Shown piece by piece: positions 1 through 5,519 of a stretch of 5,925 bases of DNA. The stretch is from Desulfobulbus sp. (GTDB lineage Bacteria > Desulfobacterota > Desulfobulbia > Desulfobulbales > Desulfobulbaceae), in the NCBI GenBank assembly GCA_030600525.1, contig JAUVLX010000227.1, positions 1 to 5,925 of the forward strand. Direction: 5' to 3'. The notes under the pieces are model-generated. The model did not search any database. It saw only the letters and a program-made list of their open reading frames with translations, and had not been told where the DNA came from. The position numbers and the translations under genes are program-made. How positions within the stretch are numbered: the first letter of the stretch is position 1; each line of letters begins with the position of its first letter.

Positions 1-13
1 GATAGTTAACGGT

Positions 14-199
14 ATGGCAATTAGATTGTTAGCGGTGGAACTCTATAAGAGTCAGCAGCAGGTACATGCTTTGCGTGATAAGCTGGAAAAGGCGAGCGCC
101 ATGGATTCGGATCGTTTACGCCGGGAACTTGTTGTTGCAGAACAGGAGTGTGAACACCTTCGACGAAGGATTGATGCGCGAAAGGATCTGTATCAGTAA
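14..199 (+). CDS. Small coiled-coil protein of unknown function
   Basis: This 61-residue protein has no function I can name. It opens with a short hydrophobic segment (MAIRLLAVELY) and continues as a highly charged, Leu/Arg/Glu-rich helix that looks like a coiled coil over about residues 12-58. It has no signal peptide, membrane segment or cysteine pair. I recall similar short proteins beginning with this motif in Desulfobacterota genomes, which is why I take the ATG at 14 as the start. The frame is, however, open upstream to the window edge, so an earlier start cannot be excluded, and no clear Shine-Dalgarno is visible in the 13 preceding bases. A strong terminator follows 77 bases after the stop and supports a real plus-strand transcript. 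It may be the last gene of an operon lying to the left. Confidence 0.6.
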   Translation: MAIRLLAVELYKSQQQVHALRDKLEKASAMDSDRLRRELVVAEQECEHLRRRIDARKDLYQ

Positions 200-276
200 T
201 GTGGTCTCAGCTGCAGATGCTGATGTCGCGAAGGAGCAGCGCTTGTGAGGTTGTGGGCGCGAAGGAATGCGGTAAG

Positions 277-309
277 AACCGGACAGCGTAATAAGCTGTC
301 CGGTTTTTT
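277..309 (+). terminator. Rho-independent terminator after the coiled-coil gene
   Basis: A perfect 11-bp stem (AACCGGACAGC, 277-287, with GCTGTCCGGTT, 295-305) encloses a 7-base loop and runs directly into six T (304-309). It is oriented to stop plus-strand transcription. Read on the minus strand, the stem is followed by TTCTTACC, a poor U tract. It may therefore only weakly help end transcripts of the convergent ABC-F gene, whose stop codon lies 18 bases away. Confidence 0.92.
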
Positions 310-327
310 CGTTTTTTGAGGCAGCGT

Positions 328-1959
328 TTATGCAGCTTTTTGCTCCGAATAATCCGCGTCTTTAGAGTTTTCTTCCTGCATTTCAAGATAGTCGTCAAAG
401 CTCATCATTACATCGGAAAAGCCGTCTGAGCTGATTTCAATAATTCGATTAGCCACCGTGGACACAAACTCATGGTCGTGTGAGGAAAAAAGCACAACCT
501 CGGTATAGGCAATGAGTCCGTTGTTGAGAGAGGTAATCGATTCAAGGTCAAGATGGTTTGTAGGCTCATCAAAAATGAGTGCATTGGCCTTGGCCAGCAT
601 CATTTTGGAAAGCATGCAACGAACTCTCTCGCCACCAGACAGGACAGCGGTTTTTTTGGTGGCTTCTTCCCCTGAAAAAAGCATTTTTCCAAGGAAACCA
701 CGGATGAAACCTTCATCAGCATTGATAGGTGAGTATTGGCGCAACCAACTGATAAGATCTAATCCCTTTTCCTCGAAGTAAGTGTTATTTTCTTTGGGAA
801 AGTAGGCGTTCTTAATTGTGATTCCCCAGCGGAAGCTGCCTGCATCTGCTTCAATTTCCCCGGCAAGGATCTTGAAAAGAGTTGTTTTGGCGAGGCTGTT
901 GGGGCCCATAAAGGCGATTTTGTCCCCTTTGTTCACGGTAAAGGAGAGATCTTTGAACATGGTCTCACCTTCGATGGTTTTTGCAAGTCCGTCTACCTCA
1001 AGTATAACGTCTCCACAGGAGCGTTCCGGGTCAAAAACAATGTAGGGGTACTTTCTTGAAGAAATGGGCATTTCTTCAATCGTGAGTTTATCCAGCAACT
1101 TTTTACGAGAGGTTGCCTGCTTCGCCTTTGAGGCATTGGAGCTGAAACGTCTGATAAATTCTTTCAGTTCATCAGCTTTGGCCCTGGCTTTTTTGCCTTC
1201 GGTTTCCTTTTGACGAAAATGGAGCTGGCTTGCCTGGTACCAGAAGTCGTAATTTCCAACATATACCTGAATTTTACCGTAATCAATATCTGCCATGTGA
1301 GTACAGACTTGATTGAGAAAATGACGGTCATGGGAAACGATGATTACTGTATTGTGAAAGCGGGAAAGAAAGTGTTCCAACCATTGTCTTGATTGTATAT
1401 CAAGCTGGTTGGTCGGTTCATCAAGAAGCAGAATATCTGGATTGCCGAACAGTGCTTGGGCCAAAAGAACCCGAACTTTTTCTGCTCCATCCAGTTCTTT
1501 CATATGTTTATGCAACAGGCTTTCGGTGATACCCAATCCGCTGAGCAATACTGCTGCTTCAGTTTCTGATTCATATCCTCCGAGTTCGCCGAATTTAATT
1601 TCAAGCTCTCCTGCCCGAATGCCGTCATTCTCGCTGAAATCGGGTTTGGCATAGAGTGCATCTCTTTCAGTCATTACCTTATACAGCTTAAGGTGGCCCG
1701 TGATGACTGTGTCTAAAACAGTATATTCATCAAAGGCAAACTGGTCTTGGTTGAGAATGGCAACACGCTGTCCCGGACCTTTGCTAACTTCGCCATGGTC
1801 AGGGTCTTTTATTCCAGAGAGAATTTTAAGAAAGGTCGATTTGCCTGCACCGTTTGCCCCAATCAGGCCATAGCAGTTTCCTGGGGTAAACTTAATGTTG
1901 ACATCTTTGAAAATGACCCTTTTTCCGTAGGAAAGAGCGATGTTGGATGCTGTAATCAT
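328..1959 (-). CDS. ybiT: ABC-F family ATPase, YbiT-like
   Basis: This is a 543-residue soluble protein with two ABC ATPase domains and no membrane segments. The family binds the ribosome and acts on translation. Domain 1 has Walker A GANGAGKS (34-41), Walker B ILLLDEPTN (176-184) and an H-loop SHDR (209-212), but its signature is degenerate (LDGAE near 156-160), as in E. coli YbiT. The interdomain linker, about 240-310, carries the YbiT-type stretch RRFSSNASKAKQATSR. Domain 2 has an intact signature LSGGE (440-444), Walker B LIFDEPTNHLD (461-471) and SHD (493-495). Its Walker A reads GPNSLAKT (352-359), lacking the second and third glycines of GxxGxGKT. The length matches YbiT (about 530). 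The start ATG is preceded by a weak GAG Shine-Dalgarno and a terminator-like hairpin. The specific role (factor or antibiotic protection) cannot be read from sequence. Confidence 0.93.
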   Translation of the reverse strand: MITASNIALSYGKRVIFKDVNIKFTPGNCYGLIGANGAGKSTFLKILSGIKDPDHGEVSKGPGQRVAILNQDQFAFDEYTVLDTVITGHLKLYKVMTERDALYAKPDFSENDGIRAGELEIKFGELGGYESETEAAVLLSGLGITESLLHKHMKELDGAEKVRVLLAQALFGNPDILLLDEPTNQLDIQSRQWLEHFLSRFHNTVIIVSHDRHFLNQVCTHMADIDYGKIQVYVGNYDFWYQASQLHFRQKETEGKKARAKADELKEFIRRFSSNASKAKQATSRKKLLDKLTIEEMPISSRKYPYIVFDPERSCGDVILEVDGLAKTIEGETMFKDLSFTVNKGDKIAFMGPNSLAKTTLFKILAGEIEADAGSFRWGITIKNAYFPKENNTYFEEKGLDLISWLRQYSPINADEGFIRGFLGKMLFSGEEATKKTAVLSGGERVRCMLSKMMLAKANALIFDEPTNHLDLESITSLNNGLIAYTEVVLFSSHDHEFVSTVANRIIEISSDGFSDVMMSFDDYLEMQEENSKDADYSEQKAA

Positions 1960-1971
1960 TTACGTTCTCAT
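1960..1971 (-). other. Three-codon upstream ORF (Met-Arg-Thr-stop)
   Basis: ATG AGA ACG TAA lies in frame and directly abuts the ABC-F start codon. It begins immediately after the seven-U tract of the hairpin at 1972-2005. It has no Shine-Dalgarno of its own, since only U precedes it, and its GAGA bases double as the weak ribosome binding site of the ABC-F gene. It may be chance, or it may couple initiation at the two ATGs. Confidence 0.25.
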
Positions 1972-2005
1972 AAAAAAAGCCATCAGGAAAAAAAAATCCT
2001 ATGGC
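1972..2005 (-). terminator. Intrinsic terminator or attenuator just upstream of the ABC-F gene
   Basis: On the minus strand GCCAT-AGGA (2005-1997) pairs with TCCT-G-ATGGC (1988-1979). This gives a 9-bp stem with one bulged G and an 8-U loop, followed by seven U (1978-1972). Transcripts would end 12 bases before the ABC-F start codon. It is either a second terminator behind csp, limiting read-through, or a leader attenuator. The opposite strand has no T tract after the stem. Confidence 0.65.
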
Positions 2006-2009
2006 CGTC

Positions 2010-2018
2010 ATTGTATAG
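2010..2018 (-). promoter_or_regulatory. Candidate -10 element for the ABC-F gene
   Basis: Minus-strand CTATACAAT contains TACAAT (2015-2010), five of six matches to the -10 consensus, and lies between the csp terminator and the hairpin at 1972-2005. No convincing -35 is seen at 16-18 bases because that position falls inside the csp terminator stem. A start about seven bases downstream would place the hairpin at the very 5' end of the mRNA. Confidence 0.3.
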
Positions 2019-2023
2019 AAAGT

Positions 2024-2054
2024 AAAAAGGCCCCGCTAAAAGCGGAGCCTTTTT
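2024..2054 (-). terminator. Rho-independent terminator of csp
   Basis: On the minus strand AAAAAGGCTCCGC pairs with GCGGGGCCTTTTT over 13 positions with one G-U pair and a 5-base loop. The descending arm ends in five U. It begins 22 bases after the csp stop codon. The A/U-flanked GC-rich stem could also stop plus-strand transcription, since six T follow it on that strand. Confidence 0.9.
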
Positions 2055-2076
2055 TGTGGTCAGATGCAGCTAGCTT

Positions 2077-2277
2077 TTACAGCTGAACAACATTTGCTGC
2101 AGAAGGTCCTTTGGGACCGTCAACAATATCAAAGCTAACGCGTGCATTTTCTTCCAGAGATTTGAATCCCTGAGCCTGGATTGCTGAGTGATGAACAAAT
2201 ACGTCCTTACCGCCATCCTGCTCAATAAAACCAAAACCTTTTGCATCGTTAAACCATTTTACTGTTCCTTCAGCCAT
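2077..2277 (-). CDS. Cold shock protein, CspA family
   Basis: The 66-residue single cold shock domain is the usual length for the family. It starts with the typical GTVKWFN, has RNP1 KGFGFI (13-18) and RNP2 VFVHH (26-30), and ends with the common GPSAANV segment. Such proteins bind single-stranded RNA and DNA and melt RNA secondary structure in the cytoplasm, acting as RNA chaperones or antiterminators. A good Shine-Dalgarno, AGGAG, lies nine bases before the ATG. Upstream is a helicase gene that also remodels RNA, 107 bases away. A perfect hairpin in the leader and a strong terminator behind suggest the gene can be made as its own short mRNA. Which paralogue it is (cold-induced or constitutive) cannot be told from the protein. 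Confidence 0.95.
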   Translation of the reverse strand: MAEGTVKWFNDAKGFGFIEQDGGKDVFVHHSAIQAQGFKSLEENARVSFDIVDGPKGPSAANVVQL

Positions 2278-2298
2278 CTTGTAATACTCCTGTGTGGT

Positions 2299-2314
2299 GG
2301 CTCCATTGGGAGCC
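2299..2314 (-). promoter_or_regulatory. Hairpin in the csp 5' leader
   Basis: GGCTCC and GGAGCC form a perfect 6-bp GC-rich stem around the loop CAAT (minus strand). It lies 10 bases upstream of the AGGAG ribosome binding site of csp. There is no U tract, so it is not a terminator. It may stabilise the mRNA or tune translation, which is inference. Confidence 0.45.
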
Positions 2315-2326
2315 GCTTTGTAATAA

Positions 2327-2332
2327 AGTCAA
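2327..2332 (-). promoter_or_regulatory. Possible -35 element for csp
   Basis: TTGACT on the minus strand matches five of six positions of the sigma70 -35 box. The bases 17 further on (CCAATG) are a poor -10, so this is only a weak promoter candidate. The intergenic space must hold either a csp promoter or read-through from the helicase gene. Confidence 0.2.
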
Positions 2333-2356
2333 ACCACCTTTTGATGGCTCAACGAA

Positions 2357-2377
2357 TTATCTGGATGTTCCAGATAA
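2357..2377. repeat. Perfect inverted repeat between helicase and csp
   Basis: TTATCTGGA and TCCAGATAA form a perfect 9-bp inverted repeat around TGT. It begins seven bases after the helicase stop codon. On the minus strand nine T precede the stem instead of following it, and on the plus strand A follows it, so it is not a normal intrinsic terminator in either direction. It lies about 25 bases upstream of the possible csp -35, so an operator or an mRNA 3'-end stabiliser are both possible. Confidence 0.6.
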
Positions 2378-2384
2378 AAAAAAA

Positions 2385-3647
2385 CTATGAAGAAGTGTTT
2401 ATACCAAAATCGAAAGAAACACTCTTATTTCTTGTATTTTTATTTCGAGAGTTGTTATTTTTTTGTCGGGGAGCACCTGTATTTTTTATCGAAGCTACCG
2501 TTTTTCTACTCTCTTTGTTCAGTTCTTGCACCTTAATAATCTGATTAAGTGGGCGTTGGTTCATCTTTTTACCAAGGATACGCTCAATTTGTGAGATCAT
2601 CACCTGGTCGCCTCGATCAGCAAAGGTAACAGCCTGTCCACTCTGTTTTGCTCTTCCTGTTCGGCCGGTTCGATGGGTATATGTTTCTGCAGTATCTGGC
2701 ACGTCGTAGTTGACTACGTGAGAGATATTGGAAACATCAATACCGCGGGCCGCAATGTCGGTTGCGACAAGAACGCTGAATGTGCCGTTACGAAATCCGT
2801 CCATGGCTATCCTGCGTTTTTGCTGTGACAGGTTGCCTTGAAGTGAAACGGCCCTGTGTCCCGATCTTTCCAGTTGTTGAGCCAGGCTTCTTGCCTTGTG
2901 TTTGGTACGGGTAAAAACAACCGTGCTTGTCATTTCTTTTTCCTGCAGCATCTGCTTGAGCAGGGAAGTCTTCTGTTCCCTGGCAACCCTAATAAGTGTA
3001 TGCGAGATCGTCAGTGCAGGCGCAGAGTGGTCTATTTGTAGTGTACACGGATCTGTTAATATGTCTTCTACAAGGTGCCGAATCGCTTTAGGCATGGTAG
3101 CTGAAAAAACAAGCGACTGCCTTTTATGAGGAAGTTGCTTGACGATTCGACGAATGTCCGGCAGAAATCCTTTATCAAACATATGATCGGCTTCGTCAAG
3201 AACAAATGTCTCTACATTCCTGAGGTTAATGTCTTTTTCTGTCAGGATATCAAGCAGCCGTCCCGGACAGGCAACGATTATCTCGGCCCCGGAGCGGATT
3301 GCTCTAATCTGTGGCTGTTTACCAACACCACCATAGACAACCACACTTCTAATACCCGTTTTAGCTGCCAGGGTAGTAACGTTTTCGTGTATTTGCTCTG
3401 CCAGTTCTCTTGTGGGAGCAACAATAAGTGCCCGCACAGTTTTTCGTTGGCCTGTAAGCAGGTGCTGCACGATTGGCAGGACAAATGCAGCGGTTTTCCC
3501 CGTACCTGTCTGGGCAAGTCCTAAAACGTCTTGACCGGCAAGGATGGGCGGAATTGCTTTTGTCTGAATAGGGGTGGGTTGTGTGTAACCGCAGGAATCG
3601 ATATTGGCATTGATTTTGGGGTGTAGCTTAAAATCGTTAAAACTCAT
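2385..3647 (-). CDS. DEAD-box ATP-dependent RNA helicase, RhlE/CsdA type
   Basis: The 420-residue cytoplasmic protein has a complete two-domain helicase core. In order: Q motif (GYTQPTPIQ, 20-28), motif I AQTGTGKT (45-52), Ia PTRELA (78-83), GG (106-107), CPGR (127-130, usually TPGR), II DEAD (151-154), III SAT (182-184), IV VVFTRTK (243-249), V ATDIAARGID (295-304) and VI HRTGRTGR (325-332). It unwinds short RNA duplexes using ATP, typically in ribosome assembly or mRNA decay. After the core comes a short, basic, Asn/Lys/Arg-rich, probably disordered tail (about 380-410) of the kind that tethers RhlE-like enzymes to RNA. There is no DbpA or CsdA RNA-binding domain. The start ATG has GGAG five bases upstream. 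The csp gene follows, which fits a cold-stress role. The exact subfamily name is uncertain. Confidence 0.95.
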   Translation of the reverse strand: MSFNDFKLHPKINANIDSCGYTQPTPIQTKAIPPILAGQDVLGLAQTGTGKTAAFVLPIVQHLLTGQRKTVRALIVAPTRELAEQIHENVTTLAAKTGIRSVVVYGGVGKQPQIRAIRSGAEIIVACPGRLLDILTEKDINLRNVETFVLDEADHMFDKGFLPDIRRIVKQLPHKRQSLVFSATMPKAIRHLVEDILTDPCTLQIDHSAPALTISHTLIRVAREQKTSLLKQMLQEKEMTSTVVFTRTKHKARSLAQQLERSGHRAVSLQGNLSQQKRRIAMDGFRNGTFSVLVATDIAARGIDVSNISHVVNYDVPDTAETYTHRTGRTGRAKQSGQAVTFADRGDQVMISQIERILGKKMNQRPLNQIIKVQELNKESRKTVASIKNTGAPRQKNNNSRNKNTRNKSVSFDFGINTSS

Positions 3648-3665
3648 TAAAACTCCGGTGTGAAA

Positions 3666-3706
3666 TTGTATCGCGTAACCGAATAAGTGGTTTTTAAGTG
3701 ATACAA
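3666..3706 (-). promoter_or_regulatory. Stem-loop directly upstream of the helicase ribosome binding site
   Basis: TTGTATCGC (3666-3674) and GTGATACAA (3698-3706) are inverted repeats matching at 8 of 9 positions. Nested inside, AACC (3677-3680) pairs with GGTT (3689-3692). On the minus-strand mRNA the stem ends about nine bases before the CGGAG Shine-Dalgarno (3657-3653). The one mismatch is A-C in this mRNA sense. It may be a translation control element. Confidence 0.4.
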
Positions 3707-3730
3707 AATAGTTGCTTTGGCTTTCTTCAA

Positions 3731-3754
3731 ATCAAGTGTAAATAAAAACTTGAT
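3731..3754. repeat. 7-bp inverted repeat in the helicase upstream region
   Basis: ATCAAGT (3731-3737) and ACTTGAT (3748-3754) are perfect inverted repeats separated by ten AT-rich bases. They could be a protein-binding operator, given the spacing of about two helical turns overall, or a leader hairpin. There is no terminator-type U tract. Confidence 0.4.
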
Positions 3755-3902
3755 AGGGTGCTGAATACCATTGCATTACGGGGCTAACGGGTATCAACAC
3801 TGTATATTTTTTCTCCTGGTAAGTAAGCAGTACGAACTTCTATGGATGGCACGAACAACGCTGGGTAACAACGAGGCTGCGAGGAAAACATAAATGGACT
3901 TA

Positions 3903-3918
3903 ACTTTTGTACTTTTGT
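3903..3918. repeat. Tandem octamer ACTTTTGT x2
   Basis: ACTTTTGT occurs twice head to tail with no spacer. It lies just downstream of the candidate -10 at 3935-3940, roughly at positions +10 to +25 of the proposed helicase transcript. A short direct repeat here could bind a regulator or be chance in AT-rich DNA. Confidence 0.4.
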
Positions 3919-3934
3919 AGGAACATTTTGCAAC

Positions 3935-3962
3935 ACTATACACGGTTATTTTTTTTATGCAA
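3935..3962 (-). promoter_or_regulatory. Candidate promoter for the helicase gene
   Basis: On the minus strand TATAGT (3940-3935, five of six to the -10 consensus) follows TTGCAT (3962-3957, three of six to the -35) at a 16-base spacing. The spacer contains a run of eight A. Transcription would begin near 3928, leaving about 280 bases before the helicase ATG. The -35 match is weak. Confidence 0.35.
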
Positions 3963-4035
3963 TAGAAAAGTGGTAATTAGTCTTAGTAAAAATGCAGTCG
4001 GTGTGAGATGAGGCACTTCTATACTTCGGATACTT

Positions 4036-4452
4036 TTATTCACGGAGTTTTTTTTTGATGTCAATAATGGGGGTGCCGTCAAGGATGTCAAGCCCTGCAA
4101 CATCTATATAAGTGTCACGGATAGCGAGAACGTGCAATTCGGATATGGCGATAGGATTGGGGCGTACCGGGCTGCGGGTAGTAAAGACCCCGTGCAGGCC
4201 CCGCGATTTGTCTCCCCGTGGATAAACCTGTAATGTGTCCCGGTTGGACAGATGGAGCCAGAAGAGGACGACGATGGTCTGTCCGGGGCTGATCCCTTCC
4301 AGGCCTGCCTTGTACTGGGGGAATATCTCTAAGGTGCCGACGCGATCCGATTCGTCAAAGTTTTTCGGTGCATCCCGGCGGTCTTGAATGTCACCATGCA
4401 ATACACCGATGAAGTTCAGTTGGGCTTGTGATGTCTTCATCTGGCTTTCCAT
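4036..4452 (-). CDS. trmO: Short TrmO/TsaA-family tRNA methyltransferase
   Basis: The 138-residue protein matches the TrmO (YaeB/TsaA, UPF0066) family. Members use S-adenosylmethionine to methylate the t6A base at tRNA position 37, next to the anticodon. The family hallmarks are clear: GVFTTRSPVRPNPIAIS (88-104) and DGTPIIDIK (125-133), with the conserved LEIFPQYKAGLEGI segment earlier. It corresponds only to the beta-barrel catalytic domain. E. coli TrmO is about 235 residues, whereas archaeal and many other bacterial forms are short like this. The usual DIKPY ending is DIKKK here. The start is ambiguous between the ATG at 4452, with no good Shine-Dalgarno, and the ATG at 4440 (residue 5), which has GGA seven bases before it. 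It begins five bases after the channel stop, so it is probably translationally coupled. Activity on tRNA is inferred. Confidence 0.85.
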   Translation of the reverse strand: MESQMKTSQAQLNFIGVLHGDIQDRRDAPKNFDESDRVGTLEIFPQYKAGLEGISPGQTIVVLFWLHLSNRDTLQVYPRGDKSRGLHGVFTTRSPVRPNPIAISELHVLAIRDTYIDVAGLDILDGTPIIDIKKKLRE

Positions 4453-4457
4453 GTCTG

Positions 4458-5474
4458 TTACCGTTGCTTTCGATCTTTTGAGATCACCAACAGGTAATCT
4501 CCTTGCTCAATGACATACTCGGCATCCGGGTTGGAAATAAACGTGCCTCCAGGGCCCTTTTGAATACCGAATACCGTGGTGTTTTGTTCTTTTTTCATTT
4601 TGATAAAAGCGTCAATAAATAATTCCCCTGTCATTTCTTCTGGAGCGGGCATGGAATAGAGTTCATTTCCGTATCTGCTACTGAGCAGCTCAGAGATAAT
4701 GCGACTGATGCCGTGGTCACTGGCCGCACTTGCGATCAGGTGGCTGTTGAGTTCACTGCTGACGATTATCTCGTCTGCGTTGGCTCGCTGGCAATGCTGT
4801 TCGTTGGCCTTGTCCACCAACTCCACTACACTGTACACTTCGGGATTCATGCTTTCAACCGTCAGGGCGGTAAGTACCACCTTGGCATCCCTTGCTGTGG
4901 TTTCTACCCTATCATCGCCCAGAATGATCACCGTGTTTGCTGTTTCCAGGTTGGCCTTTTGCAGTGTGTCTTCGTTGACCACCCCTCTGACAAAAAGCAT
5001 ATCAGGATCACTGACCGGCTTTTCTTCGATGTCTGCAATCAGGACGATTGGTTTGGAGGCTGTTTGCGGATCTGAGCGCAATTCATTGATAATGGATTTT
5101 GCGCGATGGTTCCATTCGCAGATGATAATATGATCGCTGACGCTGTAGTCGCCCATTCCTTTATACTCCTTAAGCCGTATACTTATTAACATGGTTGCCA
5201 GACTTGCGCTGAGGATACCCAGCAGCCCGATACCAAAAAACATTATGATAATCGCCAGAATCCTGCCTTCAAGGGTGGAGGGCGATATGTCACCATAGCC
5301 AACGGTCGTCAGGGTGACAACGCTCCACCAAAGGCCGCTGGCAAAGGAAACGCCTGGTTCAAAAGAGGCGATTAAATACCCGCTGCATAAAATTATGATC
5401 AGGATAACGGCTAGCAGTTTAAGCAGGTTCTCTCGTAAGAGAAACCTGTAAAACTTCAGCAGCTTTATGCCCAT
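4458..5474 (-). CDS. Two-helix potassium channel with RCK and TrkA-C domains
   Basis: A 338-residue inner-membrane ion channel of the MthK/GsuK type. Numbered from the ATG, TM1 spans about 18-37, the pore helix and selectivity filter TTVGYGD lie at 56-62, and TM2 spans about 72-98. A cytoplasmic Rossmann-like RCK (TrkA-N) domain starts near 114 (DHIIICEWNHRA), and a TrkA-C domain occupies roughly 275-335. The filter predicts K+ selectivity; ligand binding to the RCK ring gates the pore. The canonical nucleotide-binding glycine at the start of the RCK domain is Glu (CEWN), so NAD binding is doubtful. The frame also allows TTG at 5480, but AGGA lies eight bases before the ATG at 5474 and only two before the TTG, so I chose the ATG. 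It is followed after five bases by the TrmO-like gene and preceded by another minus-strand gene 45 bases away. Confidence 0.92.
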   Translation of the reverse strand: MGIKLLKFYRFLLRENLLKLLAVILIIILCSGYLIASFEPGVSFASGLWWSVVTLTTVGYGDISPSTLEGRILAIIIMFFGIGLLGILSASLATMLISIRLKEYKGMGDYSVSDHIIICEWNHRAKSIINELRSDPQTASKPIVLIADIEEKPVSDPDMLFVRGVVNEDTLQKANLETANTVIILGDDRVETTARDAKVVLTALTVESMNPEVYSVVELVDKANEQHCQRANADEIIVSSELNSHLIASAASDHGISRIISELLSSRYGNELYSMPAPEEMTGELFIDAFIKMKKEQNTTVFGIQKGPGGTFISNPDAEYVIEQGDYLLVISKDRKQR

Positions 5475-5519
5475 CGTCAAAGTCCTTTTTTTGTATTTAT
5501 TTCCGGAGACGTTTTCGGT

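Larger units (their letters stand above)
3648..4035. other. 388-base intergenic region, probable long leader of the helicase gene
   Basis: I see no credible protein or RNA gene here on either strand. The stretch separates the TrmO-like stop codon from the helicase start and holds a candidate minus-strand promoter (3935-3962), a tandem octamer (3903-3918), a near-repeat AACAACG twice (3854-3860 and 3867-3873), and two inverted repeats closer to the helicase. No clear intrinsic terminator for the TrmO-like gene was found. If the promoter is right, the helicase mRNA has a leader of about 280 bases, as known for cold shock mRNAs such as csdA and cspA in E. coli. The classic E. coli cold box was not found. 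Confidence 0.5.

Noticed and set aside
66..248. Second plus-strand frame overlapping the coiled-coil gene
   Set aside because: Overlaps the better-supported frame, lacks a ribosome binding site and has no protein-like pattern.
2357..2384. Intrinsic terminator for the helicase gene
   Set aside because: The T run precedes the stem on the minus strand, and A follows it on the plus strand, so neither direction has stem followed by U tract.
2188..2544. Plus-strand 118-codon hydrophobic reading frame
   Set aside because: It overlaps csp, the intergenic region and the helicase tail in antisense; the hydrophobic look comes from reading the AT-rich, Lys/Asn-rich helicase tail backwards.
3126..3524. 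Plus-strand 132-codon reading frame
   Set aside because: It is fully antisense to the helicase core, which has every conserved motif, and shows no domain of its own.
3780..3900. Riboswitch or small RNA upstream of the helicase
   Set aside because: I could not match any known riboswitch core or find a terminator-bounded RNA gene; only short repeats are visible.
4699..5133. Plus-strand 144-codon reading frame opposite the channel gene
   Set aside because: Ser/Leu-rich composition typical of an antisense shadow, and the minus strand clearly encodes an RCK domain.
5478..5480. TTG as start of the potassium channel
   Set aside because: The Shine-Dalgarno AGGA is only two bases from this TTG but eight from the ATG at 5474, so the ATG is the better start.
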